A DNA stretch of 35,746 nt from Zygnema cylindricum (lineage: Eukaryota; Streptophyta; Zygnematophyceae; Zygnematales; Zygnemataceae): contig JBBHKE010001966.1 of assembly GCA_037447655.1 (NCBI GenBank), positions 64,001-99,746 on the forward strand, in the 5' to 3' direction. The notes beneath the pieces are model-generated. The model worked only from the letters and a program-made list of their open reading frames with translations, was not told the origin of the DNA and did not search any database. Of this stretch, positions 12,091 through 21,191 are shown piece by piece. A program made the position numbers and the translations under genes. The stretch's first letter is position 1, and every line of letters starts with the position of its first letter.

Positions 12091-13099
12091 TTCTTGTTAT
12101 CGCTAATAGTTTGTGTAATTTAGGAAACAATTCTTGTTATCGCTAACTGTTTGTGTAATTTAGGTGAAAATTCTTGTTATCGCTAACAATATGTGTAAGT
12201 TAGGTAATAATTCCTTTAAGCGCAAACAGTTTGTGTAATTTAGGAAATAATTCTTGTTATCTCTAAAAGTTTGTGTTATTTAGGTAAAAGTTTTTATTAT
12301 CGCTAACAATTTGTGTAGTTTAAGTAACAATTATTGTTATCGCTAACAGTTTGTGTAATTTAAGTAACAATTGTTATAATCCCTAAGTGCTTGGTTAATT
12401 TAGGTAACAATTCTTGTTATCGCTAACTGTTTGTGTAATTTAGGTAACAAATCTTGTTATCGCTAACAGTTTGTGTAAGTTAGGTAACAATTCCTGTAAG
12501 AGCAAATAGTTTGTGTAATTTAGATAACAATTCATGTTATCGCTAACTGTTTGGTTAATTTAGGTAACAAATCTTGTTATCGCTAACTGTTTCTCTAATT
12601 TAGGTTACAATTCTTGTTATCGCTAATAGTTTGTGTATGTTAGGTAACAATTATTGTTATCGCTAACAATTTGTGTAGTTTAAGTTACAATTCTTGTTAT
12701 CACTAATAGTTTGTGTAATGTATGTAACAATTCTTGTTATCGCTAACTGTTTTTGAAATTTGGGTAACCTTTCTTGTTACCACTAACAATTTGTGTAGTT
12801 TAAGTTACAATTCTTGTTATCGCTAACAATTTGTGTAGTTTAAGTTAAATTCTTATTATCGCTAATAGTTTGTTTAATTAAGGAAACAATTCTTGTTATC
12901 GCTAACTGTTTGTGTAATTTAGGTGAAAATTCTTGTTATCGCTAACAATATCTGTAAGTTAGGTGACAATTCCTTTAAGCGCAAACAGTTTGTGTAATTT
13001 AGGTAACAATTCTTGTTATCGCTAACAGTTTGTGTAAGTTAGGTAACAATTCTTGTTATCGCTAACTGTTTGGTTAATTTAGGTAAAAATTATTGTTAT

Positions 13100-16000
13100 C
13101 TCTAACAGTTTGTGTAATGTAGGTAACAATTCTTCTTATTGTTAACAGTTTTTTGTAATTTAGGTAACAATTGTTGTTATGGCTAACAATTTGTGTAGTT
13201 TAAGTTACAATTCTTGTTATCGCTAATAATTTGTGTAATTTAGGTAACAATTCTTGTTATCGCTAACTATTCGTTAATTTAGGTAACAATTCTTCTTATC
13301 GCTAACCGTTTGTGTAATTGAGGAAACAATTGTTGTTATCGCTAATTGTTTGTGTAATTTAGGTGACAATTATTGTTATCGCTTACAGTTTTTGTAATTT
13401 AGGTAACAATTCTTGTTATCGCTAACAGTTTGTGTAATTTAGGTCATAATTTTTGTTATCGCTAACTGTTTGTGTAATTTAGGTAACAATTCTTGTTATA
13501 ACTAACAGTTTGTGTAACTTAGATAATATTTCTTGTTATCGCTAACTGTTTGGTTAATTTAGGTAACAATTTTTGTTATCGCTAACAATTTGTGTAGTTT
13601 AAGTAACAATTTTTGTTATCGCTAACAGTTTGTGTAATTTAAGTAACAATTCTTATAATCCCTAAGTGCTTGGTTAATTTAGGTAACAATTCTTGTTATC
13701 GCTAACTGTTTGTGTAACTTTGATTACAATTCCTGTAAGCGCAAACAGTTTGTGTAATTTAGATAACAATTCTTGTTATCGCTAACTGTTTCGTTAATTT
13801 AGGTAACAATTTTTGTTATCACTAACTGTTTGTGTAATTTAGGTAACAATTTTTGTTATCGCTAACTGTTTGTGTAATTTAGGTCACAATTCTTGTTATC
13901 GCTAACTCTTAAGTTAATTTAGGTGTTAATTCTTGTTATGGCTAACAGATTGGTTAATTTAGGTAATAATTTTTGTTATCGCTAACAATTTGTGTAGCTT
14001 AAATAACAATTCTTGTTATTGCTAACAGTTTGTGTAATTTAAGTAACAATTCTTATTATCCCTAAGTGCTTGGTTAATTTAGGTATTAATTCTTGTTATC
14101 GCTAATTGTTTGTGTAAATTAGGTAACAATTCTTGTTATCTCTAACTGTTTGTGTAATGTAGGTAACAATTCTTCTTATTGTTAATAGTTTTTGTAATTT
14201 AGGTATCAATTGTTGTTATGGCTAACAATTTGTGTAATTTAGGTAAGAATTCTTGTTATCGCTAATCGTTTGTGTAACTTAGATAACAACTGTTGTAAGC
14301 CCAAACAGTTTGTGTAATTTAGATAACAATTTCTGTTATCGCTAACTGTTTGGTTTCTTTAGATAATAATTCTTCTTATCGCTAACTGTTTGTGTAATTT
14401 AGGTAAAAATTCTTGTTATCTCTAACAGTTTGTGTAATGTAGGTAACAATTCTTCTTATTGTTAACAGTTTTTGTAATTTAGGTATCAATTGTTGTTATG
14501 GCTTACAATTTGTGAAGTTTAAGTTACAATTCTTGTTATCGCTAGTAATTTGTGTAATTAGGTAACAATTATTGTTATCGCTAACTGTTTATATTATTTA
14601 GATATCAATTCTTTTTATCGCTAACTATTTGGTTAATTTAGGTAACAATTCTTGTTATCGCTAATCGTTTGTGTAACTTAGATAACAACTGTTGTAAGCC
14701 CAAATAGTTTGTGTAATTTAGATAACATTTCCTGTTATCGCTAACTGTTTGGTTAATTTAGATAATAATTTTTGTTATCGCTAACAGTTTGTGTAAGTTA
14801 GGTAACAATTCCTGTAAGAGCAAATAGTTTGTGTAATTTAGATAACAATACATGTTATCGCTAACTTTTTGGTTAATTTAGGTAACAATTCTTGTTATCG
14901 CTAACTATTTGTGTAATTTAGGTAACAAATCTTGTTATCGCTAACAGTTTGTGTAAGTTAGGTAACAATTCCTGTAAGCGCAAATAGTTTGAGTAATTTG
15001 GATAACAATTTCTGTTATCGCTAACTGTTTGGTTAATTTAGGTTAAAATTCTTGTTATCTCTAACAGTTTGTGTAATATAGGTAACAATTCTTGTTATCG
15101 TTAACAGTTTTTTGTAATTTAGGTAACAATTGTTGTTATGGCTAAATGTTTGGTTAATTTAGGTAACAATTGTTGTTATGGCTAACAATTTGTGAAGTTT
15201 AAGTTACAATTCTGGTTATCGCTAATAATTTATGTAATTTAGGTAACAATTCTTGTTATCGCTAACTGTTTGTGTAATTTAGGTAACAATTCTTGTTATA
15301 GCTAACAGTTTGTGTAACTTAGATAACAATTTTTGTAAGCGCAAACAGTTTGAGTAATTTAGATAACAATTCTTGTTATCGTTAACAATTTTGTAATTTA
15401 GGTATCAATTGTTGTTATGGCTAACAATTTGTGTAGTTTAAGTTACAATTCTGGTTATTGCTAATAATTTATGTAATTTAGGTAACAATTCTTGTTATCG
15501 CTAACTGTTTGGTTAATTTAGATAACAATTCTTGTTATCGCTAACTGTTTGTAAAATTTAGGTAACAATTCTTGTTATCGCTAACTGTTTGTGTAATTTA
15601 GGAAACTATTCTTGTCATCGCTAACAGTTTGTGTTATTTAGGTAAAAATTCTTGTTATCGCAAACAGTTTGTGTAATTTAGGTCACAATTCTTGTTATCG
15701 CTAACTCTTAGGTTAATTTAGGTAACAATTCTTGTTATGGCTAACCGTTTGTGTAACTTAGATAACAACTGCTGTAAGCCCAAACAGTTTGTGTAATTTA
15801 GATAACAATTGTTGTTATCGCTAACTGTTTGGTTAATTTAGGTAACAATTCTTGTTATCGCTAACAGTTTGTGTAAGTTAGGTGAAAATTCTTGTTATCT
15901 CTAACAGTTTGTGTAATGTAGGTAACAATTCTTATTATTGTTAACAGTTTTTGTAATTTAGGTAACAATTGTTGTTATGGCTAACAATTGTGTAGTTTAA

Positions 16001-16983
16001 GTTACAATTCTTGTTATCGCTAATAATTTGTGTAATTTAGGTAACAATTCTTGTTATCGCTAACTGTTTGGTTAATTTAGGTAACAATTCTTCTTATTGT
16101 TAACCGTTTGTGTAATTGAGGAAACAATTGTTGTTATCGCTAACTATTTGTTTACTTTAGGTAACAATTTTTGTTATCGCTAATCGTTTGTGTAACTTAG
16201 ATAACAACTGTTGTAAGCCCAAACAGTTTGTGTAATTTAGATAACAATTCCTGTTATCGCTAACAGTTTGGTTAATTTAGATAATAATTTTTGTTATAGC
16301 TAACAGTTTGTGTAAATTAGGTAACAATTCTTGTAAGAGCAAATAGTTTGTGTAATTTAGATAACAATTCTTGTTATCGCCAACTGTTTGTGTAATTTAG
16401 GTAACAAATCTTGTTATTGCTAAGAGTTTGTGTAGGTTAGATAACAATTCATGTAAGCGCAAATAGTTTGAGTAATTTAGATAACAATTGTTGTTATCGC
16501 TAACTATTTGTGTAATTTAGGTAAAAATTCTTGTTATCTCTAACAGGTTTTTGTAATTTAGGTAACAATTGTTGTTATGGCTAACAATTTGTGTAGTTGA
16601 AGTTACAATTCTTGTTATCGCTAATAATTTGTGTAATTTAGGTAACAATTCTTGTTATCGCTTACTGTTTGGTTAATTTAGGTAAAAATTATTGTTATCG
16701 CTAAGAGTTTGTGTAATTTAGGTCATAATTCTTCTTATTGCTAACTGTTTGTGTAATTGAGGAAACAATTGTTGTTATCGCTAACTGTTTGTGTAATTTA
16801 GGTAACAATTCTTGTTATCGCTAAGAGTTTGTGTAATTTAGGTTATAATTTTTGTTATCGCTAACTGTTTCTGTAATTTAGGTAACAATTCTTGTTATAA
16901 CTAACAGTTTGTGTAATTTAGATAACAATTCTTGTTATCGTTAACAGTTTTTTGTAATTTAGGTAACAATTGTTGTTATGGCT
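13100..16983 (+). repeat. Repeated GTTATGGCTAACAA-containing block up to the transposon junction
   Basis: The ordered units TCTCTAACAG, ATGTAGGTAACAATTC, GTTAACAGTTTT and GTTGTTATGGCT recur with GTTATGGC at about 13176, 14216, 14497, 15137, 15414, 15975, 16575 and 16975. The last is cut by the transposon right after GGCT. In most other copies that motif is followed by an AACAATTTGTG unit, so the original sequence beyond the insertion can be predicted and compared with what follows the right LTR. Confidence 0.75.
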
Positions 16984-17046
16984 TGTTTTCTTTTAGAAAG
17001 CTCTCAGTCTCAGAGCAACGCAGCAGCGCAGCAACTATACAGACAG

Positions 17047-17094
17047 CAGCGCAGCTGCTATACGGAAGAGCAGCGCAGCTGCTATACAGCAGAG
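17047..17094 (+). repeat. 24-bp tandem repeats in the left LTR
   Basis: Two copies of a unit built of CAGCGCAGCTGCTATAC plus a GGAAGAG-like tail. They contain CAGCTG, a palindromic E-box-type hexamer; any factor binding is inference. The right LTR has three copies. Confidence 0.85.
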
Positions 17095-17250
17095 CTGCAC
17101 AGCAGCGTTGCAGCAGAGCAGCGCAGCAGCGAAGCTGCGATACAGACAGGACAAACGCAGCTGCGGTCACTTTGGATAAGATCCGTACAGACAACGCAGC
17201 TGCTACTATCTTGGATATGATTTGGTGCAGGACACCGTAGCCGCGGGTGA

Positions 17251-17257
17251 TATAAAT
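17251..17257 (+). promoter_or_regulatory. Probable TATA box of the left LTR promoter
   Basis: TATAAAT in the context GGGTGATATAAATG, conserved in the right LTR at 22384-22390. Spacing rules for RNA polymerase II would place the transcript start near 17280-17287, which would be the first base of R. The call rests on sequence match only. Confidence 0.55.
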
Positions 17258-17280
17258 GTGATCCGGTACGGGACAACGCA

Positions 17281-17762
17281 GCTGCGATTGATATGAATCT
17301 AGTCAACGAACGAGATTCATAAGAGTATCACAAGTGACTTAGCTGACAAGTATTTGTACAATAACTTAATATAGATTCTGAGTAATATTGACTGTACAAT
17401 GATAGATTGGGTTGGCACGATCAAGAACACGTAGATCTCAGTAGGTGGGTTGATTCTGGACGTACCTCTCAGGTACACTGTTATCGGAGGTAGAACACCG
17501 AAAGTATAAGACTTAGGACTTAGAACATTTTTATGTATCCAGGCTTCCAAGTAGTAAAACTGCAAACAGTTTTTGGGAAACTTCTGAGTATTATATCTTG
17601 AGTGTTGTTGGGTCAATTGTGCTGAAACTTTGGGAGTTGTCAGTGTTTATGCTACTCTATATTCTGATAGAGTTTTGTGAGGCTTGGATGCTTGTATAAG
17701 AATTGGTGAGCACTTAAGAACAGCTGGTTGGTAGGATTCTTGATAGCTTCTGAGAGTGTATC
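17281..17762 (+). other. Probable R-U5 and untranslated leader
   Basis: 482 bp without a convincing reading frame between the shared LTR segment and the gag start. It starts with a 9-bp inverted repeat (17292-17300 with 17313-17321). I could not place the primer-binding site: the usual plant copia motif complementary to initiator tRNA-Met (TGGTATCAGAGC) is absent. TGG-starting candidates at 17704 and 17725 match no tRNA end that I recognise. The LTR end is therefore unresolved within this stretch. Confidence 0.6.
17292..17321 (+). other. Leader stem-loop
   Basis: TATGAATCT at 17292-17300 is the exact reverse complement of AGATTCATA at 17313-17321, with a 12-nt loop. It would sit within about 10-15 nt of the predicted RNA 5' end. 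A role in packaging, dimerisation or strand transfer is speculation. Confidence 0.6.
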
Positions 17763-18278
17763 ATGTCTACTTCTACTACTACTGCTGCTCCTCCACCTGC
17801 ACCGGTGGTTGTAGAACAACAGGTTATGGGCCTGTCATCAAGAATTCCTATCTTTTCCGGGGATAAGTATGTTTACTGGGCGGATATGGTGGAGACACAT
17901 TTTGAAAATGTCAATCTTTTGGATATATTGGATGGTTCTTTGGATGAATCTGATCCGTCATGGTCTAAGAAAAATACGCAGGCTCGCTCTATTTTGAAAT
18001 TTTGTATATCTGAGGACTTAGCTATGTCTCGGATTAAAATGAAAAAAGCTATTGATATCTGGAAATCCATTAAAAGTGATTATGAAAAGGCTAATGTTCA
18101 GGAAGAACTTTTATTGGCTGGAAAAATTTGGGACTATAAGTACACTGGCGGTACAATGGCTGAATATTCTAAAAAAAATTGTATTCTTGTAGATGCACAT
18201 GCTTGTGCCGGTGGGGTGTTTCCTCAGTTTCAACAGGCAGCATTGCTCATGCGGGGTCTCCCTCGTAGTATGAAATGA
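17763..18278 (+). CDS. gag: Gag N-terminal part, ends at premature TGA
   Basis: 171 residues. The N-terminus is low-complexity (Ser/Thr, then Ala/Pro/Val); next comes a Gag-type segment with FSGDKYVYWADMVE near residues 35-48, comparable to the F-G-x-N-Y-x-x-W start of copia Gag (UBN2/retrotransposon gag-like family). Gag forms the particle shell and binds the element RNA. ATG at 17763 is the first in-frame start after the leader and sits in a fair context (ATCATGT). The TGA at 18276 falls before the zinc knuckle, so Gag made from this copy would lack RNA binding. The frame continues in phase after it. Confidence 0.85.
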   Translation: MSTSTTTAAPPPAPVVVEQQVMGLSSRIPIFSGDKYVYWADMVETHFENVNLLDILDGSLDESDPSWSKKNTQARSILKFCISEDLAMSRIKMKKAIDIWKSIKSDYEKANVQEELLLAGKIWDYKYTGGTMAEYSKKNCILVDAHACAGGVFPQFQQAALLMRGLPRSMK

Positions 18279-18287
18279 GCATCTGAC

Positions 18288-19763
18288 ATGCTCAAACAGA
18301 AAGATAAAGCTAGCTCGACTTTACAGTTAGCAATCAATATTTTACTAGAGGAGGAAGCTACATCAAATATTATCAATGTTGAGCAAGTAGAGGCTTTTAA
18401 TTCAGACTTTGGAAAGAAAAGTCAATTTAATCAGCAAAGTAATCAGTTTACCCAATTGAGACAGTTTAATCAAGGGGGAAATAGAAAATCCAACAATGCA
18501 TGTTTTTATTGTAGTGAGAGAGGTCATGGATACAAATTCTGTCCTAAACTTAAACAAGCTAACGATACAGGTTTATACAGGCCAGGATGGCAACAAAGTC
18601 AGTTTTACAAAAACTTCACGAGGCCTACACCTCGTGGAAATGCACTGTTTTCAGCTTCTTCATCCCTCCAAGACGAAACTCTGACAATTTCTGAGGAGGA
18701 CGACACAGATCTATTCGCTATGGCGGCAGCAATGGAAGGCGCAAAGGACCCTGGATGGATTATGGATACAGGAGCGTCAGCGTATATGTGTTGGAACAAG
18801 GCTATCTTCAAAAATCTGAAAGCAACGCCGGAGAAAAATATTTATTATGCTTGTGGAATGAGTGTCCAAACTCGTGCAATGGGTGATGTGTCCTTGCTAG
18901 TTGATGTGGATGGAAAACCAATTGAAAGGACTCTTCACAATGTCTTATTTGTGCCTGACTTTAAGAAAAATCTGTTTTCTACGTCGTTGGTTGAGAGTAA
19001 AGGCTTTGAGGTCAGTTTGAAAAATGGTCCGCAGGTTGTTAGCAAAAACGGCAAGGTTGCGGTTACAGGTACTAGAGATAGTGGCAAGATGTATCGCATG
19101 GATATGGCTAATACAAATGAAAATGATGTTTTGTACTCCGGTGTTTTGCACTCAGATGAGTTGTGGCATAAAAGATTAGGCCATGTCAACTATGATAGTT
19201 TGAACAAAATGGTTGTTGCTGGAAAGATAGAGGGTGTATCAATCACAGATGGGCCGGTCAAGACTTGCGATGGTTGCGCTTTAGGCAAAATCCACAAATT
19301 GCCATTTCCTAAGGAGTCTGAGCATCGGTCGACGAAACTTTTACAACAAATTCATTCGGATGTCTTTGGTCCGGCGAAGGTTCCTTCTGCCGGAGGAATG
19401 AAATATATGGTCACCTTCACAGATGATTTCTCCAGGTTTACAAAAGTTTACTTCATGAAGGAGAAGAGTAAAGTGTTTGGTCACTTCAAACACTATAAAG
19501 CATGGGCTGAAAAACTTCATAATTCATCTATTTTGCAGCTCAGATCGGACAATGGTGGTGAATATACATCAAAAGAGTTTGAAACCTTTTTACTCAAGGA
19601 AGGCATTAGTCATCTATTGACTGTTCCATATTCACCGGAACAAAATGGGGTGTCGGAAAGACTGAATAGAACTCTCACGGAAAGCTCTAGATCTATGCTC
19701 GCAGATAAAAATGTGGATCCGAAATTTTGGGCTGAGGCTCTAAATTGTGCAGTTTATATTTAA
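18288..19763 (+). CDS. pol: Gag zinc knuckle, aspartic protease and integrase segment
   Basis: 491 codons open from the first internal ATG, in phase with the Gag segment. In order: CCHC zinc knuckle C-x2-C-x4-H-x4-C at 18501-18542; aspartic protease active site DTGAS at 18765-18779; GAG-pre-integrase HHCC zinc finger (His 19167 and 19182, Cys 19266 and 19275); integrase catalytic core with Asp 19359, Asp 19548 and Glu 19656, spacing D-62-D-35-E as expected for the family. The motif YSPEQNGVSERLNRTL surrounds the Glu. The core is intact; TAA at 19761 cuts the C-terminal region just after it, where homologues continue with an N-R motif. The segment has no promoter or independent start of its own, so translation from 18288 is unlikely. 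Confidence 0.92.
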   Translation: MLKQKDKASSTLQLAINILLEEEATSNIINVEQVEAFNSDFGKKSQFNQQSNQFTQLRQFNQGGNRKSNNACFYCSERGHGYKFCPKLKQANDTGLYRPGWQQSQFYKNFTRPTPRGNALFSASSSLQDETLTISEEDDTDLFAMAAAMEGAKDPGWIMDTGASAYMCWNKAIFKNLKATPEKNIYYACGMSVQTRAMGDVSLLVDVDGKPIERTLHNVLFVPDFKKNLFSTSLVESKGFEVSLKNGPQVVSKNGKVAVTGTRDSGKMYRMDMANTNENDVLYSGVLHSDELWHKRLGHVNYDSLNKMVVAGKIEGVSITDGPVKTCDGCALGKIHKLPFPKESEHRSTKLLQQIHSDVFGPAKVPSAGGMKYMVTFTDDFSRFTKVYFMKEKSKVFGHFKHYKAWAEKLHNSSILQLRSDNGGEYTSKEFETFLLKEGISHLLTVPYSPEQNGVSERLNRTLTESSRSMLADKNVDPKFWAEALNCAVYI

Positions 19764-20360
19764 AATAGGATAGGATCAAGATCGGTAGAAACAACTCTTT
19801 ACGAAATCTGGACGGGTAGCAAACCAGATGTTAGCCATTTCAAGGTCTTTGGTAGTCAATGCTTTATATTGGATACGTCTACAGATAGATGGAAAATGGA
19901 ACCGAAGGGATTACCGGGTATTCTGTTAGGATATGATGATCACTCGAAAGGTTATAGAGTCTTTGTGTTTGAAAGGCAGAAAATAGTTGTAGCTAGAAAC
20001 ATCATTGTTAAGGATGAACTAGACTCCAAAGATTTATTTCAAATGACAGAGCAGCAAAGGCAACAGAAAGTACAGGAGTATGTCATCTTAGATTGCATGC
20101 AGGAAATTGTCCCGCAGATTCCACAAACTCCGGTAATGACTCAGGAATCAGACTCCCTCCAACTTTCTCACCAACTTCGGGTCCAGACGGACCAAGAGCA
20201 CTCAATACAGACGGAACGCAACCAGCGCAATCACGAACACACGGATCGCAACCAGCGCAATCAGCAAGACACGGATCGCAACCAGCGCAACCAACGCAAT
20301 CAGCGCAATGTGCGGGATCCGACGATCTTAGCCTCAGAATTTCCGGGGGGAAGAAGATGA
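19764..20360 (+). CDS. pol: Integrase C-terminal region and spacer, in phase
   Basis: Continues the same frame immediately after TAA 19761 and ends at TGA 20358. Early residues include LYEIWTGSKPDVSHFKVFGS and then GYDDHSKGYRVF, the conserved copia integrase C-terminal (GKGY-type) region. The second half (about 20205-20315) is an Asn/Gln/Arg-rich stretch of repeats built on DRNQRN, from a DNA repeat of about 30 bp. Linkers between integrase and reverse transcriptase are variable in this family, so the repeat probably does not affect catalysis. Confidence 0.85.
   Translation, partial: NRIGSRSVETTLYEIWTGSKPDVSHFKVFGSQCFILDTSTDRWKMEPKGLPGILLGYDDHSKGYRVFVFERQKIVVARNIIVKDELDSKDLFQMTEQQRQQKVQEYVILDCMQEIVPQIPQTPVMTQESDSLQLSHQLRVQTDQEHSIQTERNQRNHEHTDRNQRNQQDTDRNQRNQRNQRNVRDPTILASEFPGGRR
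20205..20315 (+). repeat. Short tandem repeat encoding an N/Q/R-rich linker
   Basis: Units containing CGCAACCAGCGCAATCA recur at about 30-bp spacing three times, then shorten to repeated CAACGCAATCAGCGCAAT pieces. The coded residues are Asp, Arg, Asn, Gln with His and Thr. The motif resembles the GCGCAG-rich LTR repeats in composition. Confidence 0.75.
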
Positions 20361-21191
20361 AGCAGCCGCCTGCAAGCAAGCTCTCACTTTGCCTACTCGG
20401 CAGTCTCAGGGAAACCCTTGACCATCCAAGAAGCTTTCTCATCAACAGAGCGGAATCACTGGATTGAGGCGGCAAACGACGAAATGAAGTCGATCATGGA
20501 GGCTCAAACATGGGAGCTCGTGGACCTTCCTCCAGACCGAAAAGCGATCGGCAGCAAATGGGTATTCAAGGTGAAGTTAAATCCCGATAACACCATTGAA
20601 CGCTATAAGGCCAGACTTGTGGCGAAGGGGTACAATCAAAAGGAAGGAATCGATTTTGAAGAAACATTTTCTCCGGTTGTAAGATTTCCAACAGTTAGGA
20701 TTTTGCTGTCCCTAGCTGCTATAGAAGATATTGAAATTCATCAGATGGATGTAAAAACGGCCTTTTTGCATGGAGAACTAGAAGAGACCATTTACATGCA
20801 GCAGCCTGAAAAGTATGTAGAACCAGGAAAAGAGCACTTAGTATGCAAGTTGCTAAAATCTTTGTACTGCCTAAAACAGGCCCCCAGACAGTGGAATATA
20901 AAGCTTCATGAATTCTTGACTAGTCTAGGATTTCAAAGGATAAGTTCTGATCACTCTGTCTACGTTCTAAAGGGTGAAAATGGGATAGTGTATATAGCAG
21001 TATATGTAGATGACTTGCTATTAATTAGTAAATCAATGGCTGAAATTAACAAAATCAAAACTGCTCTAAACTCACGGTTCGAGATGAAAGACCTCGGTGA
21101 GGCAAAATATATTTTGGGTATCCAGGTAGAGAGGGACAGAAATAAACAAATAATAAAACTGACTCAAAAAGAGGCTATTGGAAACATGTAA
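20361..21191 (+). CDS. pol: Reverse transcriptase segment, ends at premature TAA
   Basis: 277 codons in phase after TGA 20358; a TTG at 20418 is sometimes read as a start but is just an internal Leu. Conserved RVT_2 (copia-type reverse transcriptase) features: W-E-L-V-D-L-P, G-S-K-W-V-F-K-V-K, Y-K-A-R-L-V-A-K-G-Y, then Q-M-D-V-K-T-A-F-L-H-G with the first catalytic Asp at 20748-20750, L-Y-C-L-K-Q-A-P-R-Q-W, and YVDD at 21003-21014 with the catalytic Asp pair. All three catalytic Asp residues are present. TAA 21189 interrupts the connection to RNase H; the next codons (YEYGM) continue the homology. Confidence 0.94.
   Translation, partial: SSRLQASSHFAYSAVSGKPLTIQEAFSSTERNHWIEAANDEMKSIMEAQTWELVDLPPDRKAIGSKWVFKVKLNPDNTIERYKARLVAKGYNQKEGIDFEETFSPVVRFPTVRILLSLAAIEDIEIHQMDVKTAFLHGELEETIYMQQPEKYVEPGKEHLVCKLLKSLYCLKQAPRQWNIKLHEFLTSLGFQRISSDHSVYVLKGENGIVYIAVYVDDLLLISKSMAEINKIKTALNSRFEMKDLGEAKYILGIQVERDRNKQIIKLTQKEAIGNM

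Larger units (their letters stand above)
1..16983 (+). repeat. Left arm of a 40-bp tandem satellite array
   Basis: Continuous head-to-tail units of about 40 bp; a unit very close to consensus is at 1379-1418. Hallmark pieces are TTTAGGTAACAATTC and TTGTTATCGCTAAC. Consensus G+C is 12 of 40. Recurring variant classes: (a) the standard unit; (b) units with GGTTAATTTAGG in place of GTGTAATTTAGG; (c) units with CTGTAAGCGCAAA or CTGTAAGAGCAAA in place of the TTATCGCTAA part; (d) TGTAGTTTAAGTTACAA units; (e) TTATATAATTTAGATATC units; (f) TGTAATTGAGGAAACAATTG units. Register is exactly 40 bp for long stretches, for example about 601-3640. All units share one orientation and I saw no inversion. No genes are present; minus-strand open frames at 186-401 and 5104-5331 are chance readings of the repeat. 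A centromeric or pericentromeric place is inferred from array size and HOR structure, not shown. Confidence 0.97.
16984..17280 (+). repeat. Left (5') LTR, portion shared with the right LTR
   Basis: Begins TGTTTTCTTTTAGAAAG, aligned to TGTTGTCTTTTGGAAAG at 22085, and stays alignable through GGGACAACGCA. It carries two 24-bp tandem copies (17047-17070 and 17071-17094) and a TATAAAT box. The shared part ends in CA, but that may be chance: the TATA box lies only about 25-30 bp before the end, so an LTR ending here would have no R-U5, and no primer-binding site starting TGG follows. The true LTR probably extends into the leader. Confidence 0.85.

Noticed and set aside
1-16983. TTTAGG in each unit as a telomeric repeat
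   Set aside because: Occurs once per 40-bp unit as part of the satellite consensus and never as tandem TTAGG or TTTAGGG runs.
16932-17306. Several short frames on both strands over the left LTR
   Set aside because: They are readings of the CAG/CTGC-rich LTR repeats (Ala, Gln, Ser, Arg runs), occur equally on both strands and recur over the right LTR at 21995-22409.
17317-17616. 99-codon minus-strand frame in the leader
   Set aside because: Lies antisense in the element leader, has no recognisable motif and no promoter evidence.
17821-17835. GGTTATGGGCC resembling the internal initiator-tRNA primer site of Drosophila copia
   Set aside because: It lies inside the Gag coding frame after the start codon, and a primer site should precede it; most likely coincidence.
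18276-18278. Programmed readthrough of the Gag TGA
   Set aside because: It falls before the zinc knuckle, not at the Gag-Pol border, and three other stops exist downstream; simple inactivation fits better.
20083-20475. Frames of 124-130 codons overlapping the linker repeat
   Set aside because: Shadow frames of the N/Q/R-coding tandem repeat; the pol frame is the conserved one.
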